Shown in pieces: positions 16,232 through 23,568 of a stretch of DNA of 27,366 nucleotides. The DNA is from Leptospira sp. B5-022 (GTDB lineage Bacteria; Spirochaetota; Leptospiria; Leptospirales; Leptospiraceae): contig NZ_ANIJ01000024.1 of the NCBI RefSeq assembly GCF_000347035.1, positions 1 to 27,366 of the forward strand, written 5' to 3'. Each line of letters begins with the position of its first letter. The first letter of the stretch is position 1. The notes beneath the pieces were generated by a model. It did not search any database, was not told where the DNA came from, and saw only the letters and a program-made list of their open reading frames with translations. Made by a program: the position numbers and the translations under genes.

Positions 16232-16494
16232 TGAGCTCCAGTTTCGACTAACCTATAATTAGCCCAAAACGTTTTATATTGAATATATCCGAAATATAAT
16301 AACGTCGGACAAGAACTTACTTGATTCTTTGCTAATATTTCTTTCCTTTTAGAGAGAGGGATAGAGTGCCTTGAATCCGAAGATTTATAGATACGAATAT
16401 CCACGCTTTCACACAGCCAAACCCATATTATTAAAATCCGCTGATTGCGGATAGCGTTGGTAATACATTCTCTTTTTGAACAAGGCAAATTCAT
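16228..16494 (-). CDS. Possible small protein upstream of CsgG-like gene
   Basis: An 88-codon frame from an ATG at 16494 (another ATG lies upstream at 16554) ends with a TGA that overlaps the start of the CsgG-like gene by 4 bp, a layout typical of coupled genes. It has one moderately hydrophobic stretch (ILIIWVWLCESVDIRIY) and four cysteines. No family is recognised and codon use is not convincing. The frame also fills the region that should hold the divergent promoter for the HNH gene at 16519, which argues against it. Confidence 0.3.
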   Translation of the reverse strand: MNLPCSKRECITNAIRNQRILIIWVWLCESVDIRIYKSSDSRHSIPLSKRKEILAKNQVSSCPTLLYFGYIQYKTFWANYRLVETGAQ

Positions 16495-16518
16495 AATATA
16501 TCCCACAAAAGAGGATAA

Positions 16519-17271
16519 ATGGGACTTCCACGCTATTTGCAAAACAAAAAACAAGAAATCTGGAAGGAGATAGATTCTGGAAATTTAAGTATCGGAACGG
16601 CGAACTTATTTGCCAACTTTTTTCTTAACAGCATTATTCGGAAAAGTCATACACTTCTATCATACCAAAAACTTGATCCTGCATATCAATTTCTATTAAA
16701 CATACACATTAAAAACGAAGAGAAATGTTATGAAAATCTAACATGTTGGCAATATGTTACCAATCAAGTTTTAAAAGACTGGTATAGATTTTACGAGCAA
16801 AAGAAACATCTCGACAATCAGTATTCCATTATAGAAGAAGATCTCTTTATAAAGTTTAATCGCTCTCGCAAAAAGAATGGAAATAGAGAAGCTTCTCGCG
16901 ATTTACGAATTGTAAAGATTAAACGCCGACAAATTACATGGTTAAATAAAATCAACAACGCTAAACTTGAAAAACATCGGGAGGAATGGCACTCCAACCC
17001 TCTACTTTATGATTTAAAGTATAATAGGGTATTTCAATCTCGTTGTTTTCCCGGGATGCTAAGTGAACTAATCTTCCGAAGAGATAATTACACATGTCAG
17101 ATTTGTGGGATAACTAGAAAATTAGCCATTAAGAATGGCCTTTATATGGAAGTAGACCATATCATTGAATGGGAGGACGGAGGTAAAACAAGTTATTCTA
17201 ATGGTCAAACACTCTGCTCAAAATGCAATAAAGCGAAACATCATGTCAAAAAACTATTACGCAAGACCTAG
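16519..17271 (+). CDS. HNH endonuclease
   Basis: The 250-residue protein has a helical, basic N-terminal part of about 180 residues that is not recognised, then a classical HNH domain: C193-x-x-C196 (YTCQICG), D213-H214 (MEVDHIIEW), N228 (SYSNGQTL), C233-x-x-C236-N237 and H241. The two CxxC pairs bind a structural zinc, while His214 and the later Asn/His belong to the metal-dependent nuclease site. The start has a GAGG ribosome site 4 bases upstream. HNH proteins with long unique N-termini occur as restriction enzymes, homing endonucleases and defence effectors; no methyltransferase is nearby, so a classic restriction pair is not supported. It stands alone on the plus strand. Confidence 0.88.
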   Translation: MGLPRYLQNKKQEIWKEIDSGNLSIGTANLFANFFLNSIIRKSHTLLSYQKLDPAYQFLLNIHIKNEEKCYENLTCWQYVTNQVLKDWYRFYEQKKHLDNQYSIIEEDLFIKFNRSRKKNGNREASRDLRIVKIKRRQITWLNKINNAKLEKHREEWHSNPLLYDLKYNRVFQSRCFPGMLSELIFRRDNYTCQICGITRKLAIKNGLYMEVDHIIEWEDGGKTSYSNGQTLCSKCNKAKHHVKKLLRKT

Positions 17272-17308
17272 AAAAATATTGAAAAGATTTTATAAGCTGG
17301 TAGGTAAC

Positions 17309-17341
17309 ATATATATATATAAAAGAAATAATTAATATAAT
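17309..17341 (+). promoter_or_regulatory. Possible promoter with AT dinucleotide tract before metallopeptidase gene
   Basis: A consensus TATAAT (17336-17341) lies 15 bp before the ATG at 17357. Where the -35 should be there is an (AT)6 tract at 17309-17320 and no good TTGACA. The 5' leader would be very short. The tract length could affect promoter spacing, but this is weak evidence. Confidence 0.3.
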
Positions 17342-17356
17342 GCGAAAGATCGTGAT

Positions 17357-18400
17357 ATGAAACCTTGGATTAAATACGTTAAAACAATCCTTCTTATTAT
17401 CTCCCTTGTCTATTGGATGCGAATAGAAGGGCAATCTCAACAATTTACGATAGCTGGAATTCCAGTATATTGCACGGATCCTTCTGGAAGGCCTGTAACA
17501 ATCGTATTAGTCCGACAATTAAGAGATATTGCAGTCTCAAACATCGAGTCAAACGGATTACCCACTATTAAAATTGATATCGATATTTTCTTTAGTAAAT
17601 CACCGTTAATCCAAATGTATTTCTTTGCACATGAATGCGGACATCATATTAGCGGTGATATGATTCGAATTCACTATCAAAGAAGAGATTCACTCAATAG
17701 AGAGAAAACAGCCGATAGAATTGGAATCCGAATGCTGCGAGACCAGCTAAAAATAAATTTGGACCAAGTTAATGAAATTGCAAATTCATTAAGAAATAAT
17801 CCAGGCATGTTTCCCTACTATCTACCAGGCCCAGAAAGAGCCAAATGGATCTTAGATTGTTTCCGAACGAATACTGATAATTGTGAAGAGCATGTGGTAA
17901 TCAACCCTAAAGATTGCTATGCAATCGAAACTGCAGAAAAGAATATATGTGCCAGCGACCAAAGATTATGCAGAAGAGATTGCCAAAAGGAATATAAAGG
18001 AAATAGAAGAGACATTAGGGTCTGCGAAGATAACTGTTTTGAAAGCAAATTACAATGTGATGATGAAGCCAATTTAGTCGTAGAATATTGTGAAGCAAAA
18101 AATAATTTCTCACGATTAAGTTGGGGGCCAAATGAAGGTCCTCAAAATTGGCAAAATGCATCTTCAATTTGTTCGACTAAACGAATGAGACTCCCTTCAT
18201 TACCAGAATTCTTAGTAGCATATGAAAGATCAGTTCACAGAAATTGGGCCGACTGTAACGGATGCAGCCATAATTACTGGAGCTCAACGACTGTGGATGT
18301 CGGCAAAGTGAAAGTTGTAAATATGAATTCCGGAACTCATCATACGCAAAGAACCAATCAAGACGCCACATTCGAAGTTAGATGCGTTTCCAGTAATTAA
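17357..18400 (+). CDS. Exported zinc metallopeptidase fused to DUF1566/Lcl-type domain
   Basis: The 347-residue protein has an N-terminal signal (KTILLIISLVYWMRIEG). A gluzincin-type metallopeptidase motif follows: H92-E-C-G-H96 (FFAHECGHHISGD), with E116 and D120 in EKTAD as the expected third zinc ligand region. Residues about 173-245 are cysteine-rich (about 12 Cys, such as CASDQRLCRRDC and VCEDNCFESKLQC). The C-terminal 100 residues look like the DUF1566/Lcl C-terminal fold: RMRLPSLPEFLVAYE, YWSSTTVDVG and the closing FEVRCVSS. Lcl-type domains are surface or ligand-binding modules. The protein is therefore probably a secreted or periplasmic protease with a binding domain. The peptidase domain is short (about 110 residues) compared with M48 enzymes and has no membrane helices. 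It stands alone, 85 bp after the HNH gene. Confidence 0.8.
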   Translation: MKPWIKYVKTILLIISLVYWMRIEGQSQQFTIAGIPVYCTDPSGRPVTIVLVRQLRDIAVSNIESNGLPTIKIDIDIFFSKSPLIQMYFFAHECGHHISGDMIRIHYQRRDSLNREKTADRIGIRMLRDQLKINLDQVNEIANSLRNNPGMFPYYLPGPERAKWILDCFRTNTDNCEEHVVINPKDCYAIETAEKNICASDQRLCRRDCQKEYKGNRRDIRVCEDNCFESKLQCDDEANLVVEYCEAKNNFSRLSWGPNEGPQNWQNASSICSTKRMRLPSLPEFLVAYERSVHRNWADCNGCSHNYWSSTTVDVGKVKVVNMNSGTHHTQRTNQDATFEVRCVSSN

Positions 18401-18512
18401 GATTTAACTTGAAAAATAAATCTAATGAGGAGATACATTTTTTGTTCAAAGTCTGTTCCAATCAATTCAACTTCAAGGAAACAGATTGCACGTTATGGTA
18501 AGTAAAGTATTT

Positions 18513-19322
18513 TTACAGTAAGCGGTTCACTATGGGTAAATTTACTACATTATCTGAAATAGCAAATTTTAACTCCAATATTAAACGAGATTTCTCTATC
18601 TTAGTTTCTAAATCATATTGACCACTATCAACTTTACTAAAAACACCTTCGTTATTCGCTCTAAAAAATCCTGGGTCAGTCCCGAAAAGCTTCTGTATAT
18701 GCTCCGAATCTTTTAATTTCCCTGAAATTAATACGAGAGCAAAGTTACTGTCAATTACCTGCAATACGTATCCTGCATTCCATCCGACTGGACTTGATCG
18801 AGAAACCAGTCTCCTCGAATATTGATTATATTTGCATAGCTGGCCAATTTTTAATTGCTCATCCATTCGAAAAAGTCGAACTCGACCGTCGATAAAGTCT
18901 AAAATCGATTTTGAGTCGTTTTCGTATGCGTGATTTAAAGCATTCAACGCACTTTGAAAATTCTTCAATCTCTCACTATCTTCTTTTCTTTCTTCAACAA
19001 GAACTAAATTGGATTTATATCTCTGAAAAATTGCAGAGACTTTTCCCAAAAGCATATCCGCAAAAGGAAGTATAAGAAAAGAAAATAATAAACCTGACAG
19101 GAAAGGTAAACCAACTCTAAAACAGAAATTATTCCGTAGAATTATTAGAAATTCAGACCATCCATCGACCGGATTATATTTTTCAGGCCAAAACATTCCG
19201 AAAACCAATAAGAATAACTTATCGGAGTTAATTAAGAAAAATGAAAATGCTATTGAACCAAATATTGGATGGCTAAAGCGGTTCGTAAAAGGCTTAGAAA
19301 TTGTCTTTAAAATTTCATTCAT
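18513..19322 (-). CDS. Hypothetical membrane protein, last gene of a minus-strand set
   Basis: The 269-residue protein has two or three hydrophobic segments in its first 95 residues (IFGSIAFSFFLINSDKLFLL, VFGMFW, and LPFLSGLLFSFLILPFADML), then a charged helical stretch (LVEERKEDSERLKNFQSALN) and a soluble domain of about 130 residues ending in LELKFAISDNVVNLP. The soluble part should be cytoplasmic. No family is recognised. It starts 9 bp after the stop of the GIY-YIG-like gene, so both are probably in one transcript. A membrane part joined to a soluble sensor-like part is a common plan for defence effectors and for stress sensors alike. Confidence 0.75.
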   Translation of the reverse strand: MNEILKTISKPFTNRFSHPIFGSIAFSFFLINSDKLFLLVFGMFWPEKYNPVDGWSEFLIILRNNFCFRVGLPFLSGLLFSFLILPFADMLLGKVSAIFQRYKSNLVLVEERKEDSERLKNFQSALNALNHAYENDSKSILDFIDGRVRLFRMDEQLKIGQLCKYNQYSRRLVSRSSPVGWNAGYVLQVIDSNFALVLISGKLKDSEHIQKLFGTDPGFFRANNEGVFSKVDSGQYDLETKIEKSRLILELKFAISDNVVNLPIVNRLL

Positions 19323-19331
19323 AATTTCTAT

Positions 19332-19766
19332 CTATTTATACTTACCACTATTAATAATACATTCTGGTACTTTACCTTTGTGTAATAACAATATTGGCTG
19401 TAAATTTTGGTCTTCTTTACGATTCATTTCCGAAGGGAATTCTTCCATCAAAGTATGTTCAACTCTTTCAATGACTCCTTCGAAAACCTTTCCAAGCATT
19501 CCTATATATAATTTCGCCCCATGCTGCAGACAACCTTCTATCCAATGTCTATAACTTGAACCGTATCTCGGATTGACTGGCTCACCATTTATTTTTCTTG
19601 GATTCCCGCCGAATACACTCTTATCCACTTTTCCCCAGTAGAATGGCTTCTTATCCCATTCATGCAAATAAACCCCTTGAGTATGATCTTTCGCATCCTC
19701 ATATCTCTCACATAGCTTCCAAATTATTTCAATACTATCTATTTGATCTAATTCGAGCTTCGACAT
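19332..19766 (-). CDS. GIY-YIG-like nuclease-fold protein
   Basis: The 144-residue protein shows a pattern close to the GIY-YIG fold: G31-V-Y33 (GVYLHEWDKK), Y43-W-G45 (PFYWGKV), R73-H74 in SSYRHWIEG, the glutamates E96/E100 (FEGVIERVEHTL) and N115 in FPSEMNRKE. In the family the two short strands, an Arg, a Glu and an Asn build the single-metal nuclease site. The spacing is a little unusual and the second motif is YWG rather than YIG, so this is a family-level inference. The start has an AAGGA ribosome site. It lies 11 bp after the small zinc-protein gene and 9 bp before the membrane protein gene on the same strand. Confidence 0.6.
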   Translation of the reverse strand: MSKLELDQIDSIEIIWKLCERYEDAKDHTQGVYLHEWDKKPFYWGKVDKSVFGGNPRKINGEPVNPRYGSSYRHWIEGCLQHGAKLYIGMLGKVFEGVIERVEHTLMEEFPSEMNRKEDQNLQPILLLHKGKVPECIINSGKYK

Positions 19767-19777
19767 TTCTAAATCCT

Positions 19778-19999
19778 TTAATGCGTTTTTATATTATCGA
19801 AGAACTTCCCTTCATTCCAATCCAACTTTGGCTGATCCATAAAGATAGATTCCGCGGTTCGTATACCACAGGAATTACACAGAACCCAATAGTGCCATTC
19901 CCCAGTTTGAGCTTTTCTCTTTCTGAACTTAACGCCGAACCTGTTCTTACGCATTGGACATTTCTTTAAGTTTATTGACTGGCCAATAAACTTAAGCAT
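19778..19999 (-). CDS. Small Lar-like zinc-finger protein
   Basis: The 73-residue protein has KKCPMRKN near the N-terminus, then WHYWVLCNSCGIRTAES and LDWNEG. This resembles the short Lar (restriction alleviation) type proteins of phages and mobile elements: a first knuckle beginning CP, a second CxxCG knuckle after an aromatic strand, and a tryptophan-asparagine near the end. The first knuckle keeps only one of its two cysteines, so zinc binding may be altered or use another ligand. If the likeness is real it would point to phage-type DNA in this stretch. It heads a three-gene minus-strand set with 11-bp and 9-bp gaps. Confidence 0.5.
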   Translation of the reverse strand: MLKFIGQSINLKKCPMRKNRFGVKFRKRKAQTGEWHYWVLCNSCGIRTAESIFMDQPKLDWNEGKFFDNIKTH

Positions 20000-20088
20000 T
20001 CTTTTTGCATCTCCAGATCATTCACTCAGTAGAATTCTTAAGAAGCGAGAAGCTTCCTACCAATCAAATTATGTTTAGTTAATATTCA

Positions 20089-20934
20089 CTATTTTTCAAT
20101 AGAAATCTTATTGAGAATGGCGGTAATTGACATAGACAAATAAAAAGCCATTTGGGCATCCGACCTTGTAACGTTGAGATTAATTTCTTCTTTTTTTCGA
20201 GAATGGGTGTGTTGATACTTAGAAATCAATTGAAAGCCAGAATTAATAAGTGCATTCAAATCACGTCCATACTCATCAGTATTTATATTATTAGAAGCAT
20301 AACTAGCAATTTCCGAAGCCTGGTTCTTCGCCATTTCCAACAACCTTCTTGAATTGAAAATTACTTCTATCCAATCTCCATTCCGGAACGAGTCATTAAT
20401 GGACCAAATTAGCGGAAATAAAGGTTTATCGTGCTCGTCACGTAAACTTGAAAATAAGCTTGTATGATCAACTTCGATTATAGAAAAAGAACCAAGTCCG
20501 AGGATTGGCGCGAATTTAGAAATCCAATCACTGCTATGAATTAAAACTTGAATATGCTCAGAAATGATTCGCGACTCTATATCTGCCCCATAGAATTTTA
20601 AATTTCGAAATTGTATTTTACCGTCTAAACCCACATCTTGGTTCGGCAGCAAATTTCTCTTTTCATGAATAAATGAAACTGATTCATTAGACAACTCAAT
20701 ATCGCACTTAAAATAGACTTCCTCGTGATAATGATCCGGTTCATCTGGTTTAAGTCGTAGCTCTTGACTTGTAACTCCATTTACAATTCTTCCTACTTGC
20801 TTCCCATGAAAGAAGAGAAAACCGTCAAAGTATATCGGAAGATTTCGATTTGTATAATAATCATATACGAAAGTCATTTCCATCATTGGAATAATTGAAT
20901 TTGATTTTGGGCTTATTTCTTTTATCTTTATCAT
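20089..20934 (-). CDS. Hypothetical cytoplasmic protein
   Basis: The 281-residue protein is not recognised. It has no signal peptide or membrane helix. The first 100 residues are beta-rich (MTFVYDYYTN, LPIYFDGFLFFHGKQVGRI, EVYFKCDIELS), and the second half is helical, ending in a long helix with SDAQMAFYLSMSITAILNKI. It starts about 100 bp after the terminator of the graspetide operon and ends 89 bp before the small zinc-protein gene, both on the same strand. It could be cotranscribed with the genes that follow, but the gap makes this uncertain. Confidence 0.7.
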   Translation of the reverse strand: MIKIKEISPKSNSIIPMMEMTFVYDYYTNRNLPIYFDGFLFFHGKQVGRIVNGVTSQELRLKPDEPDHYHEEVYFKCDIELSNESVSFIHEKRNLLPNQDVGLDGKIQFRNLKFYGADIESRIISEHIQVLIHSSDWISKFAPILGLGSFSIIEVDHTSLFSSLRDEHDKPLFPLIWSINDSFRNGDWIEVIFNSRRLLEMAKNQASEIASYASNNINTDEYGRDLNALINSGFQLISKYQHTHSRKKEEINLNVTRSDAQMAFYLSMSITAILNKISIEK

Positions 20935-20983
20935 ATCAAGTAACTTATTTCTTGTATTTTAGCAATTTTGAACTGCTATTATT

Positions 20984-21028
20984 AAAAAAATCCCGGAGGA
21001 ACCTTCAACTTCCGAGAAGAGGAAGTTT
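20984..21028 (-). terminator. Probable intrinsic terminator of the graspetide operon
   Basis: Just after the membrane protein gene, the minus strand carries a 7-bp stem (AACTTCC pairing with GGAAGTT, 7-base loop, 21007-21027). Overlapping CGGA/TCCG pairing closer in is followed by a run of seven T on the minus strand (20984-20990). Alternative pairings overlap, so the exact terminator hairpin is unsure. Confidence 0.5.
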
Positions 21029-21035
21029 TCAGAAG

Positions 21036-21611
21036 TTAAATTACGTTCATCAAACATGGACAAATTTCAATTAAAGACGGAAGACTCTCGGAAATTATAG
21101 TAATAGAAATTTTTATAACCATAATTATCCCTAAAAATACGCTTACTATGAACACTTTTCTAGCTGCAATAAGTTCATCAACCTTCCTGTTATTCACCTC
21201 AAAGTTATGATTTGTGCTTTGAATATAGTCATTTACCAATTCCTTTTGCCAGCTTATCATATTACCCGACTCTTCTTTTAAAGAATCAGGAGAAATCTTC
21301 ATATAATTATAATTTGATGGATTAAGCATTTTCGTAGACATTCCAATTGCAATTCCTGACAAGATTGCTGTAAGAATGAAAAATATTCCTTCAATGTAAT
21401 TCGAAGATATATTGCGGATAGAAGGGAAAATTGTAGCATAAAATAATGCTATCACAGTGATAAATAATGGAATTTGCCCTTGAAGACTAATTAGTTTTCG
21501 ATCGATAGATTCCCTTCTCTCGTCCTCTTCTTCGTAAAGGTGTCGAGCATTATCTAATTTAAATTGCCACTCTTTCTCTTTATCCGATGAGAACAGAAAA
21601 TCAAACATCAT
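21036..21611 (-). CDS. Membrane protein, third gene of graspetide operon
   Basis: The 191-residue protein begins with a charged cytoplasmic helix (EKEWQFKLDNARHLYEEEDE), then two close hydrophobic segments (IPLFITVIALFYATIFPSI and IEGIFFILTAILSGIAIGMS). A soluble stretch of about 60 residues follows, then a third membrane helix (VFIVSVFLGIIMVIKISITI) and a short tail with two cysteines. The start overlaps the ATP-grasp gene by 11 bp, so the two are coupled. It is not an ABC or MFS exporter and has no protease motif. The long charged helix before a close pair of helices recalls small pore-type effectors, but no family is claimed. Possible jobs are immunity, export help, or being the target or effector of the modified peptide. 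Confidence 0.78.
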   Translation of the reverse strand: MMFDFLFSSDKEKEWQFKLDNARHLYEEEDERRESIDRKLISLQGQIPLFITVIALFYATIFPSIRNISSNYIEGIFFILTAILSGIAIGMSTKMLNPSNYNYMKISPDSLKEESGNMISWQKELVNDYIQSTNHNFEVNNRKVDELIAARKVFIVSVFLGIIMVIKISITIISESLPSLIEICPCLMNVI

Positions 21612-22512
21612 CGCCTCTTAACCATTCTACAATTTTCTCAGAAAGAGGAAGACCGGTATCCGCCTCAATCCAACCCCATTGTCCATTTGGATTAATTTCT
21701 AAAAAAAAATACTGTCCATTCTTTGATTTCACTATATCAATTGCCCCAAATGAAAGGCCTAATGATTTTACAAGGGCAATGCATTTATCTTGAATCTTTT
21801 GCGGAAGATCATAAACTTCAAAAGGAACTCTTTTCCGTCGCCAATCAACTAAGGTTTCTATATTCTTTTGTGATTCCACAAAGGCCGAGTAAGCCTTATC
21901 TCCAACAACTGTAACTCGTATATCAAATTCCTTATCTATAAATTCCTGGTAAATCGAAGGAAACGTAAACGCGCTCCTTAAATTTTTCAATTCTGACCTT
22001 TGAATTTTATTTGTGAAAATATGATATTCTGATTCTTCAATAGACAGCCGGTTACTATATATTGGTTTAACCACCATTTCTCCGTTTAAAAGATCGAAAA
22101 AATTTTCGATACGATCAGAATCACCTGTAATCAATGTTCGAGGAACATCAAATCCTAAATCGCGAGCACAAGTAAGCTGAAATGCTTTATTTTCCGCACG
22201 ATCAATATTATACGGATCACTCATCATTCTATATTTCGAGGATGTGATTAGATTGTAGAGAAATGATTTATATTCATCCAAAAGCCAAACCGAATCTTCG
22301 CTTCTAACTAGCTTCTCCGGAGATAAGTATCTCCTAAGCCATACCGAAGTGAATTTTGGGTAAGTCTCGGTCGTTTGATCAATTAATATAGAATTTTCAA
22401 GATTTTTTACTTCATCTGTGTTCAATCTAATATAAGGAAATGATCTCTTATTCAATACATCCACGACAATATCCGCCGTGTAATCAAGTGTATGAGTTAA
22501 AATTAAGATCAT
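21601..22512 (-). CDS. Graspetide ATP-grasp ligase (MvdC/MvdD-like ester-forming macrocyclase)
   Basis: The 303-residue protein has the length and motif order of the ATP-grasp enzymes that make omega-ester and omega-amide bonds in microviridin-type peptides. The N-terminal domain holds the hallmark W58-x-R-R61 (VWLRRYLSP). Then come K149-P150 (VVKPIYSN), the hinge with Q189-E190 (YQEFIDKEFDIRV, D197 and R199), DWRRKRVPF, D259 (FGAIDIV) and the metal-binding E272-I-N274 in LEINPNGQWGWIE, which also shows the family ending GQWGW. Family knowledge: the enzyme activates Glu/Asp side chains with ATP and joins them to Thr/Ser hydroxyls (or Lys) of a precursor bound through its leader. The start overlaps the precursor stop (ATGA). 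No second ligase or acetyltransferase is present. Confidence 0.9.
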   Translation of the reverse strand: MILILTHTLDYTADIVVDVLNKRSFPYIRLNTDEVKNLENSILIDQTTETYPKFTSVWLRRYLSPEKLVRSEDSVWLLDEYKSFLYNLITSSKYRMMSDPYNIDRAENKAFQLTCARDLGFDVPRTLITGDSDRIENFFDLLNGEMVVKPIYSNRLSIEESEYHIFTNKIQRSELKNLRSAFTFPSIYQEFIDKEFDIRVTVVGDKAYSAFVESQKNIETLVDWRRKRVPFEVYDLPQKIQDKCIALVKSLGLSFGAIDIVKSKNGQYFFLEINPNGQWGWIEADTGLPLSEKIVEWLRGDDV

Positions 22513-22856
22513 TTATCTTGATCAGTTGTTTCCCTATTAGTTTCGGTATATGTATGCGTATTGATACCTAATGTAATGCGAGCAGGATCGGAATCGGATG
22601 CTTCACGATTTGCATCCGTCTTAGTCATCGTGGCCATCATACTCTGAATCCTTCCTTCTTGATCCTTATCCGTACTTTCCGCCCCAGCTTTAGAATGCGT
22701 AATTGTGCTAGCTTGTGCAACTTCTCCCAATATAAATGGCAATCCGGTTATTTTATCAATTGTTAAATTTAAATCAGAGGAATACTCAGCATTCGAAAAC
22801 AAACCTTCATCCTCTGAATTAATTTTTTCTTTATATCTCAAGATGAAAGGCTTCAT
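22509..22856 (-). CDS. Graspetide precursor peptide with three core repeats
   Basis: The 115-residue protein has a leader (about 1-48) and a core (about 50-115). The leader opens with KPFILRYKE, similar to the PFFxRFLE-type recognition motif of microviridin-family leaders, and later has NLTIDKITGLPFI. The core holds three imperfect repeats in which T-x-T-x-(S/T)-x4-E-x-(S/T)-D-x-D is kept: T51, T53, S55, E60, D63, D65; T76, T78, T80, E85, D88, D90; T100, T102, T104, E109, D112, D114. Three hydroxyl and three acidic side chains per repeat suit up to three ester links each. The ribosome site GAGGG lies just before the ATG. The short gene, its repeats and its 4-bp overlap with the ligase gene make the precursor call strong; the ring pattern is inferred. 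Confidence 0.85.
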   Translation of the reverse strand: MKPFILRYKEKINSEDEGLFSNAEYSSDLNLTIDKITGLPFILGEVAQASTITHSKAGAESTDKDQEGRIQSMMATMTKTDANREASDSDPARITLGINTHTYTETNRETTDQDK

Positions 22857-22894
22857 ATTTCCCTCACTGCATTAAACTTACATAATTTAATCGG

Positions 22895-22922
22895 AATATA
22901 TTTTAGCCATTGGTTCGGTCAA
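22895..22922 (-). promoter_or_regulatory. Promoter of the graspetide operon
   Basis: On the minus strand TTGACC (22917-22922) and TATATT (22895-22900) are separated by 16 bp, each one base from consensus. They lie about 40 bp before the precursor start, giving a leader of roughly 30 bases with the GAGGG ribosome site. No operator repeat was recognised. Confidence 0.5.
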
Positions 22923-23019
22923 AAAAATAAATCTGACAAATGTACAGAAAAATACTTTCTTTTTCTCAGAATAAACTAAACATCCGATTGGCAATACTCT
23001 AAATTGGCCAAAATGAATG

Positions 23020-23568
23020 TCAAGAAGATCTAACCTTATATATTCTCGAATTCATATCCAAGCAATCAGAATATATTGCGTATCCTTTATTTCTAATGTA
23101 TAAGTAATAATGATCTATCTCCGGACCGCCATCTTCTTGAGACGATCTAGAATACCAGCCGACGATTTCCGATTTTTCGCCCGTTTTATAATTAAAGGAG
23201 GCACGGTCATCTCCATCGTCCGCTGCCCCTCTCCGAGTCTCGATAACTTCTAAATTTTCGTTATCAATCCAATTAACAGCAGATAAATGTGGAATTGCAA
23301 AACATGGGGTTTCTGGATTTTTAAAGGATTTTATAAAATTGTTTTCTTCATATATACTAGCAACGCAGCATCCCCTTGCATTGATCTCATCCTGACTTTC
23401 GCCATTCTCACAAGTCTGATCTGCTTCATTTGCTTTTAATTCGAATTTTAATTTTCCATTTGGACTTATCAAAGTTTTTCTAATTATTCCGACATTCGAA
23501 TCAGCATATTCATTCTTTTTGCAACCGACAGTGAGCAATAATAATATAATTAAGGCTAAACATTTCAC
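23020..23568 (-). CDS. Lipoprotein of unknown function
   Basis: The 182-residue protein has a strong signal peptide with lipobox LLTVGC (Cys16), followed by KKNEYADSN. The mature part is beta-rich and contains six further cysteines (TCENGES, GCCVASIYEE, PCFAIP, SDCLDM) that could form disulfides. The stretch ISPNGKLKFELKANEADQ and the later NWIDNENLEVIETRRGAADD resemble one blade of a beta-propeller or a short SH3-like fold, but no family is recognised. It ends about 160 bp before the precursor gene on the same strand, with the graspetide promoter between them, so it is probably a separate unit. Confidence 0.75.
   Translation of the reverse strand: MKCLALIILLLLTVGCKKNEYADSNVGIIRKTLISPNGKLKFELKANEADQTCENGESQDEINARGCCVASIYEENNFIKSFKNPETPCFAIPHLSAVNWIDNENLEVIETRRGAADDGDDRASFNYKTGEKSEIVGWYSRSSQEDGGPEIDHYYLYIRNKGYAIYSDCLDMNSRIYKVRSS

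Noticed and set aside
16519..17271. HNH gene as a type II restriction enzyme
   Set aside because: No DNA methyltransferase gene occurs anywhere in the window.
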